Source of the DNA: an uncultured Oxalicibacterium sp.
GTDB lineage: Bacteria > Pseudomonadota > Gammaproteobacteria > Burkholderiales > Burkholderiaceae_D
DNA length: 46,809 nt
Direction of reading: 5' to 3'
NCBI RefSeq assembly: GCF_913776015.1
Contig: NZ_CAJYMD010000007.1
Span: forward strand, 1 to 46,809
This document shows, piece after piece, positions 29,838 to 40,406 of this stretch. Below the pieces are notes generated by a model. The model was not told the DNA's origin and ran no database searches. It worked only from the letters and a program-made list of their open reading frames with translations. The stretch's first letter is position 1, and each line of letters begins with the position of its first letter. A program made the translations under genes and the position numbers.

Positions 29838-30584
29838 TCAGAACTGCTCGTCTTCGCGCAGATAACGCCACTGGCCGACCGGCAGGTCGCCAAGGCGTAC
29901 CTTGCCGATGCGCACACGTTTCAAACCAAGCACCTTGAGCCCCACGATATCGCACATGCGACGAATCTGGCGCTTCTTGCCTTCCTTCAGCACAAAGCTC
30001 AGCTGATCTTCGTTCTGCCAGCGGACTTTCGCCGGCAACAGCTTTTTACCATCCAGACTCAAGCCGTGGTTGAGTCGGCGTAAATCGGCTTCCGGCAGGG
30101 TGCCCGGTTTGGTGTATTGCACACGTACCAGATATTCCTTTTCGACCGAGGTGTCTTCGCCGATCAATTGCTTGGCGATACGGCCATCCTGCGTCAGCAC
30201 CAGCAGGCCGACCGAATCGATATCGAGACGTCCTGCAGGGACCAGACTGCGCAACTGGCTCGGATGAAACTGGATTGCTGCCGTGTCTTCCTTCCAGCGT
30301 GCTTCCGGGCGTACCAGCACGGAAGCCGGCTTGTAGCCATCCTCGGCCTGGCCACTCACATAGCCAACCGGCTTGTTGATAAGGATGGTGACACGCTTGC
30401 TTTGTTCGGCTGCAGCCTGCCGTTCGACTGTCACGCGTTGCGATGGCAGGATTTTTGTGCCGAGTTCGGAAACCACCTTGCCGTCCACGCGCACCCAGCC
30501 GCGCGCGATCCATTCGTCGGCTTCGCGGCGCGAGCACAGGCCGAGTTCAGACATGCGTTTGGAAAGGCGGAGCGGTTCGTTCAT
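29838..30584 (-). CDS. rluF: RsuA/RluF-family rRNA pseudouridine synthase
   Basis: 248 residues. An S4 domain covers about 7-52 (RLSKRMSELGLCSRREADEWI). The RsuA-type catalytic domain has AGRLDIDS near 117-124, with Asp121 as the probable catalytic residue, and EGKKRQIRRMCDIVGLKVLGLKRVRIG near the C-terminus. INKPVGYVSGQAED and the late LPVGQWRYL fit the RluF group, but RluB, RluE and RsuA are close relatives, and the exact target uridine cannot be read from sequence. The usual Lys after GRLD is Ile here. It follows glnD on the same strand after 54 bp. Confidence 0.78.
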   Translation of the reverse strand: MNEPLRLSKRMSELGLCSRREADEWIARGWVRVDGKVVSELGTKILPSQRVTVERQAAAEQSKRVTILINKPVGYVSGQAEDGYKPASVLVRPEARWKEDTAAIQFHPSQLRSLVPAGRLDIDSVGLLVLTQDGRIAKQLIGEDTSVEKEYLVRVQYTKPGTLPEADLRRLNHGLSLDGKKLLPAKVRWQNEDQLSFVLKEGKKRQIRRMCDIVGLKVLGLKRVRIGKVRLGDLPVGQWRYLREDEQF

Positions 30585-30638
30585 GGCAACAAAAGAGAAG
30601 AAAAGGTGAGGCGAGAATGGCTGGTGTTTCGTCGAGGA

Positions 30639-33191
30639 TCAGACCCGTAATACGTCGAGCAATTCGCTTTCGAGCTGAATCTGGCTGCGTGCATTGTTGA
30701 GCACGGCGCCATCGACAAGAAAGATATCTTCCACGCGTTCGCCCAAAGTCATGATCTTGGCGGTATGCAGATTGACCTTGTGACGTGCAAGCACATTGGC
30801 AATCGAATACAGCAAGCCATTACGGTCATTGGCGGAAACGGTCAGCAGGTAATACTGCCCGCGTTCATCGGGGCGCAGATCGACGGTCGGTGTGGCCGGG
30901 AAGTTGCGCGACAGGCGCGACAGCCGACCCTTGATCGGCGACGGCAGGTTTTCCTGTGTACTCAGGACTTCGCCGAGTTCGTGTTCGATCAGGCTGATCA
31001 AATCACGATAATTCTTGGCAAACAGCGGATCGGTAATGAGGAAGGTATCGAGCGCATAACCGTGCTTGGTTGTATGAATCTTGGCATCGAGAATGCTGAA
31101 GTTCTTGCGATCGAAATAGCTGCAGATACGTGCGAACAGATCAGACTGATCTTTCACATACACCGTCACTTGCAATCCTTCACCAATTGGCGACAGGCGG
31201 CATTTGACAACGGGTTCTTTGCTGTCGATGCGATCGTAAAGCGTACGCGTTTGCCATGCGATATCCGAGGCATCGTGACGCAGGAAATAGACGACATCCA
31301 ACTGTTCCCACAGTTTTTTGTATGCATCTTCCGGCAGGGCATACAAGCGCAAATTGGCAAGCGCATCTTCCTGCCGCTTTTTCAATTCGCGTTCTGCCGA
31401 AGGAGCCTGGCCATCGAACACGCGCGCCGTCATCTTGTAGAGATCTTCGAGCAGCTTGCCTTTCCACGCATTCCATACCTTCGGGCTGGTGCCGCGAATG
31501 TCGGCCACCGTCAGCAGATAGAGTGCGGTGAGGTGACGTTCGTCTTTCACTACATCGGCAAAATGACGGATCACATCGGGGTCGGACAAATCCTGCTTCT
31601 GTGCAACCTGCGACATCGTCAGGTGATTTTCGACGAGGAAGACCACGAGTTCGGTATCTTCCTTTGACAGGCCGTGATCAACGCAGAAATCCTCCGCATC
31701 CTGCATGCCGAGCTTGGAGTGATCGCCGCCACGGCCTTTGGCAATGTCATGGAAGAGTGCGGCGATGTACAACAGCCACGGCTTGTTGAAATCGGCAGCG
31801 AGCTGGCTGCAGAACGGATATTCGTGTGCGTGCTCGCTGAGCATGAAGCGCCGCACATTGCGCACCACCATCATGATGTGCTGATCCACGGTGTAGACGT
31901 GGAACAGGTCATGCTGCATCTGGCCGACGATGTCGCGGAAGTTCGGCAGATAACGACCGAGGATGCTGGTCTGGTTCATGCGGCGCAATGCATGCGTGAT
32001 GCCCTGCGGTGCCTGAAGAATTTGCAGGAAAAGGGCACGATTGGCCGGATCACGACGGAACTTATTGTCGATCTTGAAGCGTGAGTGCCAGAGCGCACGC
32101 AAGGTACGCGCCGTCATGCCTTTCAATTGAGGATGCAGGGCAGTCAACAGAAACACTTCAAGCATGGCCGATGGCGTTTCATCGAAGGTATGGTCGTCGG
32201 CAATGTCGATAAAACCATTGACCTCGTTAAAGCGCGCATTGATGGCGACTGGCGACGTCATCTGCGGGAACAAGCGTTCCTCGATGTTCTGCAGCAGGAT
32301 CGTGTTGAGTTGCGTGACGGCTTTGGCGGCGCGATAGTAGCGCTGCATCAGATATTCGCTGGCGCGACGCGTGCTCGTATTCTTGAAACCGATCGATTCA
32401 GCAATCGCGGTTTGCACGTCGAACACCAGACGGTCTTCATGCCGATTGGTAACGATGTGCAGACGAATGCGCACTTCCTTGAGCGCACGTTCATTCTGCT
32501 TGAGCTGACGGGCTTCGGTCGGGGTGAGCAGATCGCGTTCCGCCAGTTCGCGCCACGAATTCCCCAAACCGGCCGCCTTGGCGACCCACAAGATGACTTG
32601 CAGATCGCGCAAGCCCCCCGGACTTTCCTTGCAGTTGGGTTCGAGGCTGTAGGGCGTGTCTTCGTACTTGGCGTGGCGTTGTCGCAGTTCGAGTGTCTTG
32701 GCTTGAAAGAAGGCATGCGGATCCATTGCCGCATCGCACTGCGTTTTCAGCGTTTGAAACAACGTTTCGTTGCCCTTAATCAGACGTGCTTCGAGCAAAC
32801 TGGTTTGCACGGTGATGTCGGCCTTGGCTTCGCTTAGGCATTCGTCAACGGTACGGATGCTATGACCGATTTCGAGACCGATATCCCAGAACAGTTGAAC
32901 CAGTTCTTCCAGCTTGCCCTGGAGTTCGGTATCCGGCTCGCTATCGAGCAGGATCAGCACATCCACGTCTGAATGCGGAAACAGTTCGCCGCGGCCATAG
33001 CCGCCTACCGCGACCAGTGCGGCGCTCTGTGGTAACGCAAATGCGGTCCATGCTTTTATCAATGCGGCATCAACGCTGTCCTTCAGCGAAGTGAGCAGCA
33101 ATTCTGCCTTGCCACTCTTGAGGAAACGATCAATGACACGTTGACGCTCGGTTTTGAGCTGTTCCTTCAGAGAGAGGGCAAGTGACGTCAT
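30639..33191 (-). CDS. glnD: Bifunctional uridylyltransferase/uridylyl-removing enzyme GlnD
   Basis: 850 residues from the ATG at 33191, close to the usual size. The nucleotidyltransferase motif [17 protein letters not shown] has Asp75 and Asp77. An HD phosphohydrolase domain (about 440-570) includes [13 protein letters not shown], and two C-terminal ACT domains cover about 665-740 and 780-850. It senses glutamine and modifies the PII protein GlnB, so it controls nitrogen assimilation. Longer frames from 33311 run into map and are not used. The start lies two bases after the map stop, matching the map-glnD order of other proteobacteria. Confidence 0.96.
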   Translation of the reverse strand: MTSLALSLKEQLKTERQRVIDRFLKSGKAELLLTSLKDSVDAALIKAWTAFALPQSAALVAVGGYGRGELFPHSDVDVLILLDSEPDTELQGKLEELVQLFWDIGLEIGHSIRTVDECLSEAKADITVQTSLLEARLIKGNETLFQTLKTQCDAAMDPHAFFQAKTLELRQRHAKYEDTPYSLEPNCKESPGGLRDLQVILWVAKAAGLGNSWRELAERDLLTPTEARQLKQNERALKEVRIRLHIVTNRHEDRLVFDVQTAIAESIGFKNTSTRRASEYLMQRYYRAAKAVTQLNTILLQNIEERLFPQMTSPVAINARFNEVNGFIDIADDHTFDETPSAMLEVFLLTALHPQLKGMTARTLRALWHSRFKIDNKFRRDPANRALFLQILQAPQGITHALRRMNQTSILGRYLPNFRDIVGQMQHDLFHVYTVDQHIMMVVRNVRRFMLSEHAHEYPFCSQLAADFNKPWLLYIAALFHDIAKGRGGDHSKLGMQDAEDFCVDHGLSKEDTELVVFLVENHLTMSQVAQKQDLSDPDVIRHFADVVKDERHLTALYLLTVADIRGTSPKVWNAWKGKLLEDLYKMTARVFDGQAPSAERELKKRQEDALANLRLYALPEDAYKKLWEQLDVVYFLRHDASDIAWQTRTLYDRIDSKEPVVKCRLSPIGEGLQVTVYVKDQSDLFARICSYFDRKNFSILDAKIHTTKHGYALDTFLITDPLFAKNYRDLISLIEHELGEVLSTQENLPSPIKGRLSRLSRNFPATPTVDLRPDERGQYYLLTVSANDRNGLLYSIANVLARHKVNLHTAKIMTLGERVEDIFLVDGAVLNNARSQIQLESELLDVLRV

Positions 33192-33193
33192 GA

Positions 33194-34024
33194 TCAGGCG
33201 TCGATGGCTTGAGGTTGTGCGTTCGTGATGAATGCCGGCGGTGCTGGTGTGCCGGCGGATTGCGTGAGAATTTCGTAGCCGGTTTCCGTCACGAGCACGG
33301 TGTGTTCCCATTGTGCCGACAGGCTGCGATCCTTGGTCTTGATGGTCCAGCCATCGCCCATTTCGCGAATTTCACGACGACCCGCATTGATCATCGGTTC
33401 CACGGTGAAAATCATGCCGGCGGCAAGTTTTTCAAGCGTGCCGGGACGGCCGTAATGCAGTACTTGCGGTTCTTCATGGAAAATCTTGCCGATGCCGTGG
33501 CCGCAGAATTCGCGCACGACGCTGTAGCCGGCTTTTTCTGCATGCTGCTGGATAACATGGCCGATATCGCCCAGATGCGCACCCGGCGTGATCTTCGAAA
33601 TGCCGAGCCACATGCATTCGTAGGTGATTTCGGTCAGGCGTTTGGCGAGAATCGATGGTTCGCCAATGTAGAACATGCGGCTCGTGTCACCGTGGTAGCC
33701 ATCCTTGATGACGGTGACGTCGATGTTGAGTACATCGCCATTCTTGAGTACCTTGTCGCCAGGAATGCCGTGACAGATTACATCGTTGACCGAGGTGCAG
33801 ACCGATTTCGGATAGGGCGTGTAACCGGGCGGGCAGTAGTTGAGCGGTGCCGGGATCGTGCCTTGCACGTTGATCATGTACTCGTGACAGAGCCGATCGA
33901 GTTCACCAGTGGTGACGCCCGGCTTGACGAATGGTGTGATGTAGTCGAGCACTTCGGAGGCGAGTCGCCCTGCGATGCGCATGCCGGCGATGTCTTCCGC
34001 CGTTTTGATGGAAATATTGCCCAT
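33194..34024 (-). CDS. map: Type I methionine aminopeptidase
   Basis: 276 residues from the ATG at 34024. The pita-bread metallopeptidase ligands are visible: Asp102 and Asp113 ([14 protein letters not shown]), His176 ([12 protein letters not shown]), Glu209 (TVEP) and Glu240 (WEHT). [16 protein letters not shown] (about 72-86) is the typical substrate-side block. It removes initiator methionine after Def action. It is divergent from rpsB with 254 bp between the start codons, the standard map/rpsB arrangement. Confidence 0.96.
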   Translation of the reverse strand: MGNISIKTAEDIAGMRIAGRLASEVLDYITPFVKPGVTTGELDRLCHEYMINVQGTIPAPLNYCPPGYTPYPKSVCTSVNDVICHGIPGDKVLKNGDVLNIDVTVIKDGYHGDTSRMFYIGEPSILAKRLTEITYECMWLGISKITPGAHLGDIGHVIQQHAEKAGYSVVREFCGHGIGKIFHEEPQVLHYGRPGTLEKLAAGMIFTVEPMINAGRREIREMGDGWTIKTKDRSLSAQWEHTVLVTETGYEILTQSAGTPAPPAFITNAQPQAIDA

Positions 34025-34126
34025 AGGAATCTGCAAAGTTGCTGAAATGCCAGCATTGAGGAATCAAACAAGTATGAATTATAGACGAGGCTGCCCAATG
34101 GCGTCGCTTCTTGCCAATTGCGGTAC

Positions 34127-34156
34127 TTGAAACAGCGGCCGGTTATAGAGTAGAAT
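34127..34156 (+). promoter_or_regulatory. Sigma-70 promoter for rpsB
   Basis: TTGAAA (34127-34132) and TAGAAT (34151-34156) with an 18-bp spacer. Transcription would begin near 34163, leaving a leader of about 115 bases. Confidence 0.7.
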
Positions 34157-34163
34157 CTCGGGC

Positions 34164-34190
34164 TGCCCGGAAAGGTTTCGGGCAGTTTTT
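34164..34190 (+). terminator. Terminator-like hairpin at the start of the rpsB leader
   Basis: Arms CTGCCCGGAA and TTTCGGGCAG (10 bp with one G-U) enclose a three-base loop and are followed by TTTTT. It follows the candidate -10 by only a few bases. Further pairing downstream includes GCTC/GAGC (34219-34222 with 34246-34249) and CGCC/GGCG (34224-34227 with 34239-34242). In E. coli, S2 represses its own operon through the rpsB leader. A similar role here is inference, and attenuation is an alternative. Confidence 0.6.
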
Positions 34191-34278
34191 GTAAATCGCG
34201 AATCCGTTCCCAAAGGGTGCTCCCGCCAAAAAAGTGAGGGCGACTGAGCGGATTTCAGACCTAACCCTGGAGAAATTC

Positions 34279-35025
34279 ATGTCCGTTACCATGCGTGAAA
34301 TGCTGGAAGCCGGTGTCCACTTCGGTCACCAAACGCGCTTCTGGAACCCAAAGATGGCCCCATTCATTTTCGGTCATCGCAACAAGATTCATATCGTCAA
34401 CCTGGAAAAAACCCTGGGTATGTACCAGGAGGCGATGAAGTACATTCGTCAACTGTCGTCCAATCGTGGCACCGTGCTGTTCGTCGGTACCAAGCGTCAG
34501 GCACGTGAGCTGATCGCTGCCGAAGCACAACGTGCCGGCATGCCTTACGTTGATCAACGCTGGCTCGGCGGCATGCTGACCAACTTCAAGACGATCAAGA
34601 CCTCGATCAAGCGTCTGAAGGAAATGGAAGCTGCCATCGAAGACGGTTCCGTCGACAAGCTCAGCAAAAAAGAAGCGCTGATGTTCGAGCGTGAAAAAAT
34701 CAAGCTGGAAAAATCGATTGGCGGTATCAAGGATATGGGTGGCATTCCTGACGCGATCTTCGTGATCGACGTTGGCTACCACAAAGGCGCCATCACCGAA
34801 GCCGCGAAACTGGGTATCCCGGTCATCGGCGTGGTCGATACCAACCACTCGCCAGAAGGCGTGACCTACGTCATCCCTGGTAACGACGATTCGTCAAAAG
34901 CCATCACGCTGTACGCTCGTGGCGTTGCGGATGCAATCCTCGAAGGTCGTGCCAATGCGGCAACCGATCTGGTCGAATCGATCAAGGGCGGCGATGATTT
35001 CGTTGAGGTTGAAGAGCAGGCGTAA
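34279..35025 (+). CDS. rpsB: 30S ribosomal protein S2
   Basis: 248 residues from the ATG at 34279 (CTGGAGAAA upstream); a longer frame from 34234 is not used. [20 protein letters not shown], the [10 protein letters not shown] block, [16 protein letters not shown] and [18 protein letters not shown] are the classic S2 segments. A charged linker ([21 protein letters not shown]) sits near 134-154. It is a small-subunit protein that binds late in assembly and closes the neck of the 30S. It is followed by a strong terminator and then tsf. Confidence 0.97.
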   Translation: MSVTMREMLEAGVHFGHQTRFWNPKMAPFIFGHRNKIHIVNLEKTLGMYQEAMKYIRQLSSNRGTVLFVGTKRQARELIAAEAQRAGMPYVDQRWLGGMLTNFKTIKTSIKRLKEMEAAIEDGSVDKLSKKEALMFEREKIKLEKSIGGIKDMGGIPDAIFVIDVGYHKGAITEAAKLGIPVIGVVDTNHSPEGVTYVIPGNDDSSKAITLYARGVADAILEGRANAATDLVESIKGGDDFVEVEEQA

Positions 35026-35056
35026 TCCCTGTCTCTGATGGCTCGCGCATCAGGAT

Positions 35057-35089
35057 GAAAGGGGCAACGATCGTTCGCCCCTTTTTTTT
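35057..35089 (+). terminator. Intrinsic terminator between rpsB and tsf
   Basis: AAAGGGGC and GCCCCTTT arms enclose the self-complementary core AACGATCGTT (with one bulged C) and are followed by a run of eight T. This is one of the strongest terminators in the window, so part of the rpsB transcription should stop before tsf. Confidence 0.85.
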
Positions 35090-35099
35090 AAGCGAATTT

Positions 35100-35128
35100 T
35101 TGAATAGATATTTCGAACACGATATTGA
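35100..35128 (+). promoter_or_regulatory. Candidate internal promoter and leader hairpin for tsf
   Basis: TTGAAT (35100-35105) and TATTGA (35123-35128) with a 17-bp spacer, just after the rpsB terminator. Downstream, GACGTCT (35145-35151) and AGACGTC (35155-35161) form a 7-bp hairpin ending six bases before the AAGGAG ribosome site. The hairpin may affect tsf translation or mRNA stability. Confidence 0.55.
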
Positions 35129-35180
35129 ACGTGTCGGAATGAAAGACGTCTGAGAGACGTCATTTGCAAGGAGATTTGTA

Positions 35181-36062
35181 ATGGCAGCAATTACAGCAGC
35201 AATGGTTGGTGAACTGCGCGCACGTACCGATGCGCCAATGATGGAATGCAAAAAGGCACTGACGGAGGCTGATGGCGACATGGAACGTGCGGAAGAGATT
35301 CTGCGCGTCAAGCTGGGCAGCAAGGCATCGAAAGCCGCTTCGCGCGTGACCGCTGAAGGCGTGATCGCCACCTACGTTGCCGGCAACGTGGGCGCGATGG
35401 TCGAAGTCAACTGCGAAACCGACTTTGTTACCAAGAACGACGATTTCCTGGCGTTTGCCAATGCCGTTGCCAAGGCAGCAGCTGAAGCCAATCCAGCAGA
35501 CGTGGCCGCACTGGCAAACGTCAAAATCGGCGACAAGACCGCCGAAGAAACCCGTACCGAACTGATCGGTCGTATCGGTGAAAACATGTCGATCCGCCGC
35601 TTCGTGCGTTTCGACACGACCGGCAAACTGGCTTCGTACCTGCACGGTACGCGTATCGGCGTCATGGTCGATTTCGACGGCGCGGAAGAGCAGGTTGGTA
35701 AAGACGTGGCAATGCACATTGCTGCAATGAAACCGGTTGCTCTGGGTACTGCTGACGTGCCAGCCGATCTGATCGCCAAGGAGCGTTCGGTTGCCGAGCA
35801 AAAGGCTGCTGAATCCGGCAAGCCGGCTGACATCGTCACCAAGATGGTCGAAGGTTCGGTGCAGAAATACCTGAAGGAAGTTTCCCTGCTGAATCAATCG
35901 TTCGTCAAGAACGACAAGCAGACTGTCGAACAAATGCTGAAAGAAGCAAAAACTACGGTGAAATCGTTCACGATGTTCGTGGTTGGTGAAGGCATCGAGA
36001 AGAAACAGGATGACTTTGCCGCCGAGGTTGCGGCGCAGGTAGCAGCAGCAAAACAGGCGTAA
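35181..36062 (+). CDS. tsf: Translation elongation factor Ts
   Basis: 293 residues. The UBA-like N-terminus [26 protein letters not shown] includes the TDAPMMxCK segment that contacts EF-Tu. The core has VNCETDFV near 76-83 (the TDFV contact). The dimerisation and C-terminal modules follow, with HIAAMKP and [10 protein letters not shown]. It exchanges GDP for GTP on EF-Tu. The ATG at 35181 has AAGGAG at 35168-35173. It is followed by a terminator before pyrH. Confidence 0.97.
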   Translation: MAAITAAMVGELRARTDAPMMECKKALTEADGDMERAEEILRVKLGSKASKAASRVTAEGVIATYVAGNVGAMVEVNCETDFVTKNDDFLAFANAVAKAAAEANPADVAALANVKIGDKTAEETRTELIGRIGENMSIRRFVRFDTTGKLASYLHGTRIGVMVDFDGAEEQVGKDVAMHIAAMKPVALGTADVPADLIAKERSVAEQKAAESGKPADIVTKMVEGSVQKYLKEVSLLNQSFVKNDKQTVEQMLKEAKTTVKSFTMFVVGEGIEKKQDDFAAEVAAQVAAAKQA

Positions 36063-36094
36063 TAAAAAAATCGGGCCGAAAGGCCCGTTTTTTT
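36063..36094. terminator. Intrinsic terminator after tsf
   Basis: CGGGCC, a GAAA tetraloop, GGCCCG and a run of seven T, preceded by seven A. The flanking A and T runs make it usable in both directions, although both neighbouring genes lie on the plus strand. Confidence 0.9.
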
Positions 36095-36172
36095 CGCATC
36101 ATCCAGTATGCTTTCGCTTTGACAAACGATGAAGCTTTAACCGTTTTGTCCATGCGAACAAAAATGCAGCAA

Positions 36173-36190
36173 ACCGTCTTGCGGGACGGT
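36173..36190 (+). other. Small perfect hairpin in the pyrH leader region
   Basis: Arms ACCGTC (36173-36178) and GACGGT (36185-36190) around TTGCGG, about 55 bp before the pyrH start. No U-tract follows. The 151-bp gap after the tsf terminator must contain the pyrH promoter, but I see only weak matches. Confidence 0.45.
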
Positions 36191-36245
36191 CGTCATAAAC
36201 AATAAAACTGTTCGGAAGAGCCGGACAAGACAAGGAATACAGCCC

Positions 36246-36962
36246 ATGACAACTCCAGCATACAAGCGCGTTCTCCTCAAGCTTTCGGGTGAAGCGTTGA
36301 TGGGAGACGATGCTTATGGAATCAATCGGGCTACGATCGAACGGATGGTGGCCGATGTCTCTGAAGTGGCGAAACTGGGTGTTGAACTCGCCATCGTGAT
36401 TGGTGGTGGCAATATTTTCCGTGGTGTTGCACCGGGTGCGCAGGGAATGGATCGTGCGACAGCCGATTACATGGGCATGCTGGCCACCGTGATGAATTCG
36501 CTGGCGCTGGCCGATGCCATGCGTCAGGCCGGTTTGACGGCACGTGTGATGTCGGCAATCGGTATCGAACAGGTCGTCGAGCCTTACGTGCGTCCGAAGG
36601 CATTGCAGTATCTCGAAGAAGGCAAGGTCGTGGTCTTTGCAGCCGGTACCGGCAATCCGTTCTTCACGACGGATACCGCGGCAGCTTTGCGCGGTGCGGA
36701 GATCGGTGCCGAGATCGTGCTCAAGGCGACCAAAGTCGACGGGGTGTACAGCGCCGATCCAAACAAGGATGCTTCTGCCACGCGTTACTCGACCATCACG
36801 TTCGATGAAGCCATTGCCAAGCATTTGCAGGTGATGGACGCCACGGCATTTGCGTTATGCCGCGATCAGCGCCTGCCGATCAAGGTGTTTTCGATCACCA
36901 AGCCTGGTGCGCTCAAGCGCCTGATCATGGGCGAGGATGAGGGTACGCTGGTTCACGTTTGA
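36246..36962 (+). CDS. pyrH: UMP kinase
   Basis: 238 residues. It belongs to the amino acid kinase family: [21 protein letters not shown] at the N-terminus, [10 protein letters not shown] near 54-63, [21 protein letters not shown] near 135-155, and [13 protein letters not shown] near 160-172. It phosphorylates UMP to UDP as a hexamer regulated by GTP and UTP. An AAGGA ribosome site lies nine bases before the ATG. It opens the pyrH-frr-uppS-cdsA-dxr-rseP-bamA series. Confidence 0.97.
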   Translation: MTTPAYKRVLLKLSGEALMGDDAYGINRATIERMVADVSEVAKLGVELAIVIGGGNIFRGVAPGAQGMDRATADYMGMLATVMNSLALADAMRQAGLTARVMSAIGIEQVVEPYVRPKALQYLEEGKVVVFAAGTGNPFFTTDTAAALRGAEIGAEIVLKATKVDGVYSADPNKDASATRYSTITFDEAIAKHLQVMDATAFALCRDQRLPIKVFSITKPGALKRLIMGEDEGTLVHV

Positions 36963-37036
36963 TCGCGCTTGCCTTCCGATTGCAAAGGGAAGGCCTGATG
37001 AAATACGGATTCAATAGCAGTAAAAAGGAGTAGTAA

Positions 37037-37597
37037 ATGTCTGTTGCAGATGCAAAAAAGACCGCCGAGCAAAAAATGCAAAAGTCCATCGAGACGCTCA
37101 AGGCGGATTTGGCAAAGGTTCGTACCGGCCGTGCACACGTCGGCATCCTCGATCATGTGATGGTCGAATACTATGGCAACCCAACGGCGCTGAATCAGGT
37201 CGCCAGCCTGACGCTGATCGATGCGCGTACCATCGGTGTGCAGCCTTTTGAAAAGAAAATGGGCGCCGTGATCGAGAAGGCAATTCGCGAAGCCGATCTG
37301 GGCCTGAATCCTTCGTCGCAAGGCGATCTGATTCGCGTGCCGACGCCACCGCTGAATGAAGAGCGCCGCAAGGAAATGGTGAAGCTGGTCAAGACCGAAG
37401 CCGAAGATGCAAAGATTGCGATCCGCAACATTCGTCGTGATGCCAACGAGAGCCTGAAGAAGCTGGTGAAAGACAAGGCCTGCTCCGAAGACGACGAGCG
37501 TCGCGCACAAGACGACATCCAGAAATTGACCGACAAGTTTGTTGCCGAAGTCGACAAGCTGGTGGTCGAAAAGGAAAAAGAGGTCATGACGGTGTGA
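37037..37597 (+). CDS. frr: Ribosome recycling factor
   Basis: 186 residues, the usual length. The three-helix bundle with a small beta domain is recognisable: [52 protein letters not shown] and the [17 protein letters not shown] helix. It splits the post-termination ribosome with EF-G. The AAAGGAG ribosome site at 37024-37030 is strong. It follows pyrH by 74 bp and precedes uppS by 49 bp, a conserved order. Confidence 0.97.
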   Translation: MSVADAKKTAEQKMQKSIETLKADLAKVRTGRAHVGILDHVMVEYYGNPTALNQVASLTLIDARTIGVQPFEKKMGAVIEKAIREADLGLNPSSQGDLIRVPTPPLNEERRKEMVKLVKTEAEDAKIAIRNIRRDANESLKKLVKDKACSEDDERRAQDDIQKLTDKFVAEVDKLVVEKEKEVMTV

Positions 37598-37646
37598 CGC
37601 CGTCTTTGCCTGTGTTTTCCCTTCATTCCAGCCTGATCGCCCTTAC

Positions 37647-38414
37647 ATGACGTCCAAGAGTTCAACCGAGATCGTGCCGGAGGTTTCTTCCGTGCCACGC
37701 CACATCGCCATCATCATGGATGGCAACGGACGCTGGGCGACCAAGCGGTTCATGCCGCGCGTGGCGGGTCACGTCAAAGGCGTGGAGGCCGTGCGCGGCG
37801 TGGTGGAGGCGTGTGCGCGACAAGGCGTGGAATACGTGACCTTCTTTGCCTTTAGCTCCGAAAATTGGCGTCGCCCCGCGGATGAGGTGTCGACGTTGAT
37901 GCGCTTGTTCGTTACAGCGCTGGAGCGTGAAGTTTCCAAGATGCATGCCAATGGCATTCGTCTCAAAATCGTGGGAGATCTCGGTCGTTTTGATGAAAAG
38001 CTTCAAAAGCTCATCCAGAATGCCGAACGCAAGACGGCAGACAATACCGGTTTGACTGTAACCGTCTGCGCCAATTATGGCGGGCGTTGGGACATCATGC
38101 AGGCAGTCAATCGCATGGTGGCAGAAAATCCGGGTGCTTCAGATTTCAGCGAGGCACAACTTTCTCCTTATCTGGCATTGGCCTATGCGCCCGAGCCTGA
38201 CCTGTTTATCCGCACCGGCGGGGAAGAGCGCATTTCGAATTTCCTGCTGTGGCAACTGGCGTATTCCGAACTCTACTTCACCGATACCTACTGGCCGGAC
38301 TTCGATGCCGAGGCACTAGAGCTGGCGATTGATTCTTATCGTCAACGCGAGCGTCGTTTCGGCCGTACCAGCCAGCAAGTGGTCGAGCAAAGGGAGGCGG
38401 TAGCCAAATGCTGA
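37647..38414 (+). CDS. uppS: Undecaprenyl diphosphate synthase (cis-prenyltransferase)
   Basis: 255 residues. [12 protein letters not shown] has the catalytic Asp25. Other family blocks are [26 protein letters not shown] near 70-85, [12 protein letters not shown] and the late [27 protein letters not shown] segment. It adds eight isoprene units to farnesyl diphosphate to make the carrier for peptidoglycan and O-antigen. The first 15 residues are a non-conserved extension. The stop overlaps the start of cdsA. Confidence 0.96.
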   Translation: MTSKSSTEIVPEVSSVPRHIAIIMDGNGRWATKRFMPRVAGHVKGVEAVRGVVEACARQGVEYVTFFAFSSENWRRPADEVSTLMRLFVTALEREVSKMHANGIRLKIVGDLGRFDEKLQKLIQNAERKTADNTGLTVTVCANYGGRWDIMQAVNRMVAENPGASDFSEAQLSPYLALAYAPEPDLFIRTGGEERISNFLLWQLAYSELYFTDTYWPDFDAEALELAIDSYRQRERRFGRTSQQVVEQREAVAKC

Positions 38415-39226
38415 GAACGCGCATCATCACGGCAGTCGTCCTGCTGATCATTCTTCTGGCGGTTCTCTTGTCCGGTTCCTGGCTTGCGTTTGCCGTGCTG
38501 ACAGGCGTGTTTTTTGCAGTCGCTGCGTGGGAGTGCCTGCGCCTGTTCGGCAACAAGAGCCCGGTGGCGGGGACCGTCATCTGGATTGCGGCGTTTGTGT
38601 GGCTCGTTTATAGCCAAAGCTTCAATCAAAACATGGTGTTGCCGGGTATTTGCGTGGCGATCTGGGCGTTGCGTTTGACGCCCTCCCTGGGCTTTGGCCT
38701 GCCGCCGCTGGAAAGTATTACTAACAAGCTGTTGACCGGGCTGTACGGGATTGCACTACTGGGCGCTTTTCTGGCAATCCTCGCGCTGTTTGAGCGCTCT
38801 GTCCTCTACATGTTTTCCGTCATGGTGCTGGTATGGATTGCCGATATTGGCGCCTATTTCAGCGGCAAGGCATTCGGCAAACGCAAGCTTGCACCGTCCA
38901 TTTCGCCCGGCAAATCCTGGGAAGGCGCAATCGGCGGCGGCGTTCTCGTCTTGCTGGCCGGTTTTGGTTCGATTTTCGTACCAGCCTTGCGCGATACGTT
39001 TGCCGTGAGTCTGTACCACTCGTGGGGCGTGGCCGGTATGGTTCTGATACTGACGCTCTTGGTCGCTGCCAGTATTGTTGGCGATTTGTTCGAATCGCAG
39101 CTCAAGCGCCGCGCCGGGATGAAGGACAGCAGTAATCTGCTTCCAGGACACGGTGGCGTGCTGGATCGGCTGGATGCGCTGATTCCCACCGTGCCGTTGG
39201 CGGTACTCGTCTGCCACTGGATGTAA
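38408..39226 (+). CDS. cdsA: Phosphatidate cytidylyltransferase
   Basis: 272 residues with about seven or eight membrane segments and the CDS signature near the C-terminus: [29 protein letters not shown] (about 231-259), which carries the metal-binding aspartates. It makes CDP-diacylglycerol from phosphatidate and CTP, the branch point for all phospholipids, at the inner membrane. The start overlaps uppS by seven bases and has AGGGAGGCGG just upstream, inside uppS. Confidence 0.95.
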   Translation: MLRTRIITAVVLLIILLAVLLSGSWLAFAVLTGVFFAVAAWECLRLFGNKSPVAGTVIWIAAFVWLVYSQSFNQNMVLPGICVAIWALRLTPSLGFGLPPLESITNKLLTGLYGIALLGAFLAILALFERSVLYMFSVMVLVWIADIGAYFSGKAFGKRKLAPSISPGKSWEGAIGGGVLVLLAGFGSIFVPALRDTFAVSLYHSWGVAGMVLILTLLVAASIVGDLFESQLKRRAGMKDSSNLLPGHGGVLDRLDALIPTVPLAVLVCHWM

Positions 39227-39233
39227 GGTCTTC

Positions 39234-40406
39234 ATGCAGCACATCACCATTCTCGGTTCGACCGGGTCCATCGGCGTCTCGACGCTGGATGTCATTGCGC
39301 GCCATCCCGAGCGCTATCGCGTCTTTGCCCTGACAGCACAAAATCGCGTCGAAGAACTCGCCGATCAATGCGTGCGCTTTCACCCCCAACTGGCCGTGGT
39401 AGGCACGTCTGAAGCTGCTTCGCGTTTACAGCAACTGCTGGACGGTAAGGGCGTTGCCACGCAGGTAATGCATGGCGAGCAGGCGTTGTGCGAGGTTGCC
39501 AGCGCATCCGCCTGCACGACGGTCATGGCCGCCATTGTCGGCGGTGCTGGCTTGGCCCCCAGTTTGGCGGCCGCACGTGCCGGCAAGCGCGTTTTGCTGG
39601 CGAACAAGGAAGCACTGGTGATGTCTGGCAGCTTGTTCATGGACGCCGTGAAAACCAGCGGTGCCGTGCTGATGCCCATCGATAGCGAACACAATGCGAT
39701 TTTTCAGTGCCTGCCACAGGATTACTCGCGTGTACCCGAAGCGCATGGTATTTCGCGTATCTTGCTCACGGCATCGGGCGGGCCGTTTCTCACGCGTCCG
39801 CTCGATACGCTGGATAGCGTCACTTGTGCCGAAGCTGTAGCGCATCCGAAGTGGGTGATGGGCCGCAAGATTTCCGTCGATTCCGCCACGATGATGAACA
39901 AAGGCCTGGAAGTCATCGAGGCGCATTATCTGTTTGGGGTGCCGGCAGACGATATCGAAGTGGTGATTCACCCGCAAAGCGTGGTGCATTCCATGGTGTC
40001 GTATGTGGATGGTTCGGTACTGGCGGAATTGGGAAATCCCGATATGCGCACGCCGATTGCCCATGCACTTGCTTATCCGGAACGGATTGCTTCCGGTGTG
40101 GCGCCGCTGGATCTCATGCAGATTGCCAATCTGAGTTTTATGGCCCCGGACTTCGCACGTTTTCCGTGCCTGAAACTGGCGTATGATGCATTGCGCGCTG
40201 GCGGTTCTGCGCCGGCTTTGTTGAATGCGGCCAATGAAGTGGCGGTACAGGCGTTTCTCGATGAGCGCATCGGCTTCCGCAAGATCGATGCACTGATTGC
40301 GCAAGTCATGGATGCACTGCCTGTCTGCAACGTCGATACCATCGAGAGCGTATTCGAGCAGGACCGTCTGGCTCGTGATCTGGCCGAAAAACTGATACTG
40401 CAATGA
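39234..40406 (+). CDS. dxr: 1-deoxy-D-xylulose 5-phosphate reductoisomerase
   Basis: 390 residues. NADPH site [10 protein letters not shown] at 8-17; [11 protein letters not shown] near 121-131; metal and substrate residues in [11 protein letters not shown] near 147-157; the flexible loop TASGGPF near 179-185; and [26 protein letters not shown] near 205-230. It catalyses the committed step of the MEP pathway and so supplies precursors used by the upstream uppS. It is seven bases after cdsA and overlaps rseP by four (ATGA). Confidence 0.97.
   Translation: MQHITILGSTGSIGVSTLDVIARHPERYRVFALTAQNRVEELADQCVRFHPQLAVVGTSEAASRLQQLLDGKGVATQVMHGEQALCEVASASACTTVMAAIVGGAGLAPSLAAARAGKRVLLANKEALVMSGSLFMDAVKTSGAVLMPIDSEHNAIFQCLPQDYSRVPEAHGISRILLTASGGPFLTRPLDTLDSVTCAEAVAHPKWVMGRKISVDSATMMNKGLEVIEAHYLFGVPADDIEVVIHPQSVVHSMVSYVDGSVLAELGNPDMRTPIAHALAYPERIASGVAPLDLMQIANLSFMAPDFARFPCLKLAYDALRAGGSAPALLNAANEVAVQAFLDERIGFRKIDALIAQVMDALPVCNVDTIESVFEQDRLARDLAEKLILQ

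Noticed and set aside
32085-32837. 250-codon plus-strand frame inside glnD
   Set aside because: It lies entirely opposite the GlnD nucleotidyltransferase region and shows no family motif.
36119-36140. TTGACA upstream of pyrH as a -35 element
   Set aside because: No -10-like hexamer lies at 16-18 bp; the nearest AT-rich hexamer is only 10 bp away.
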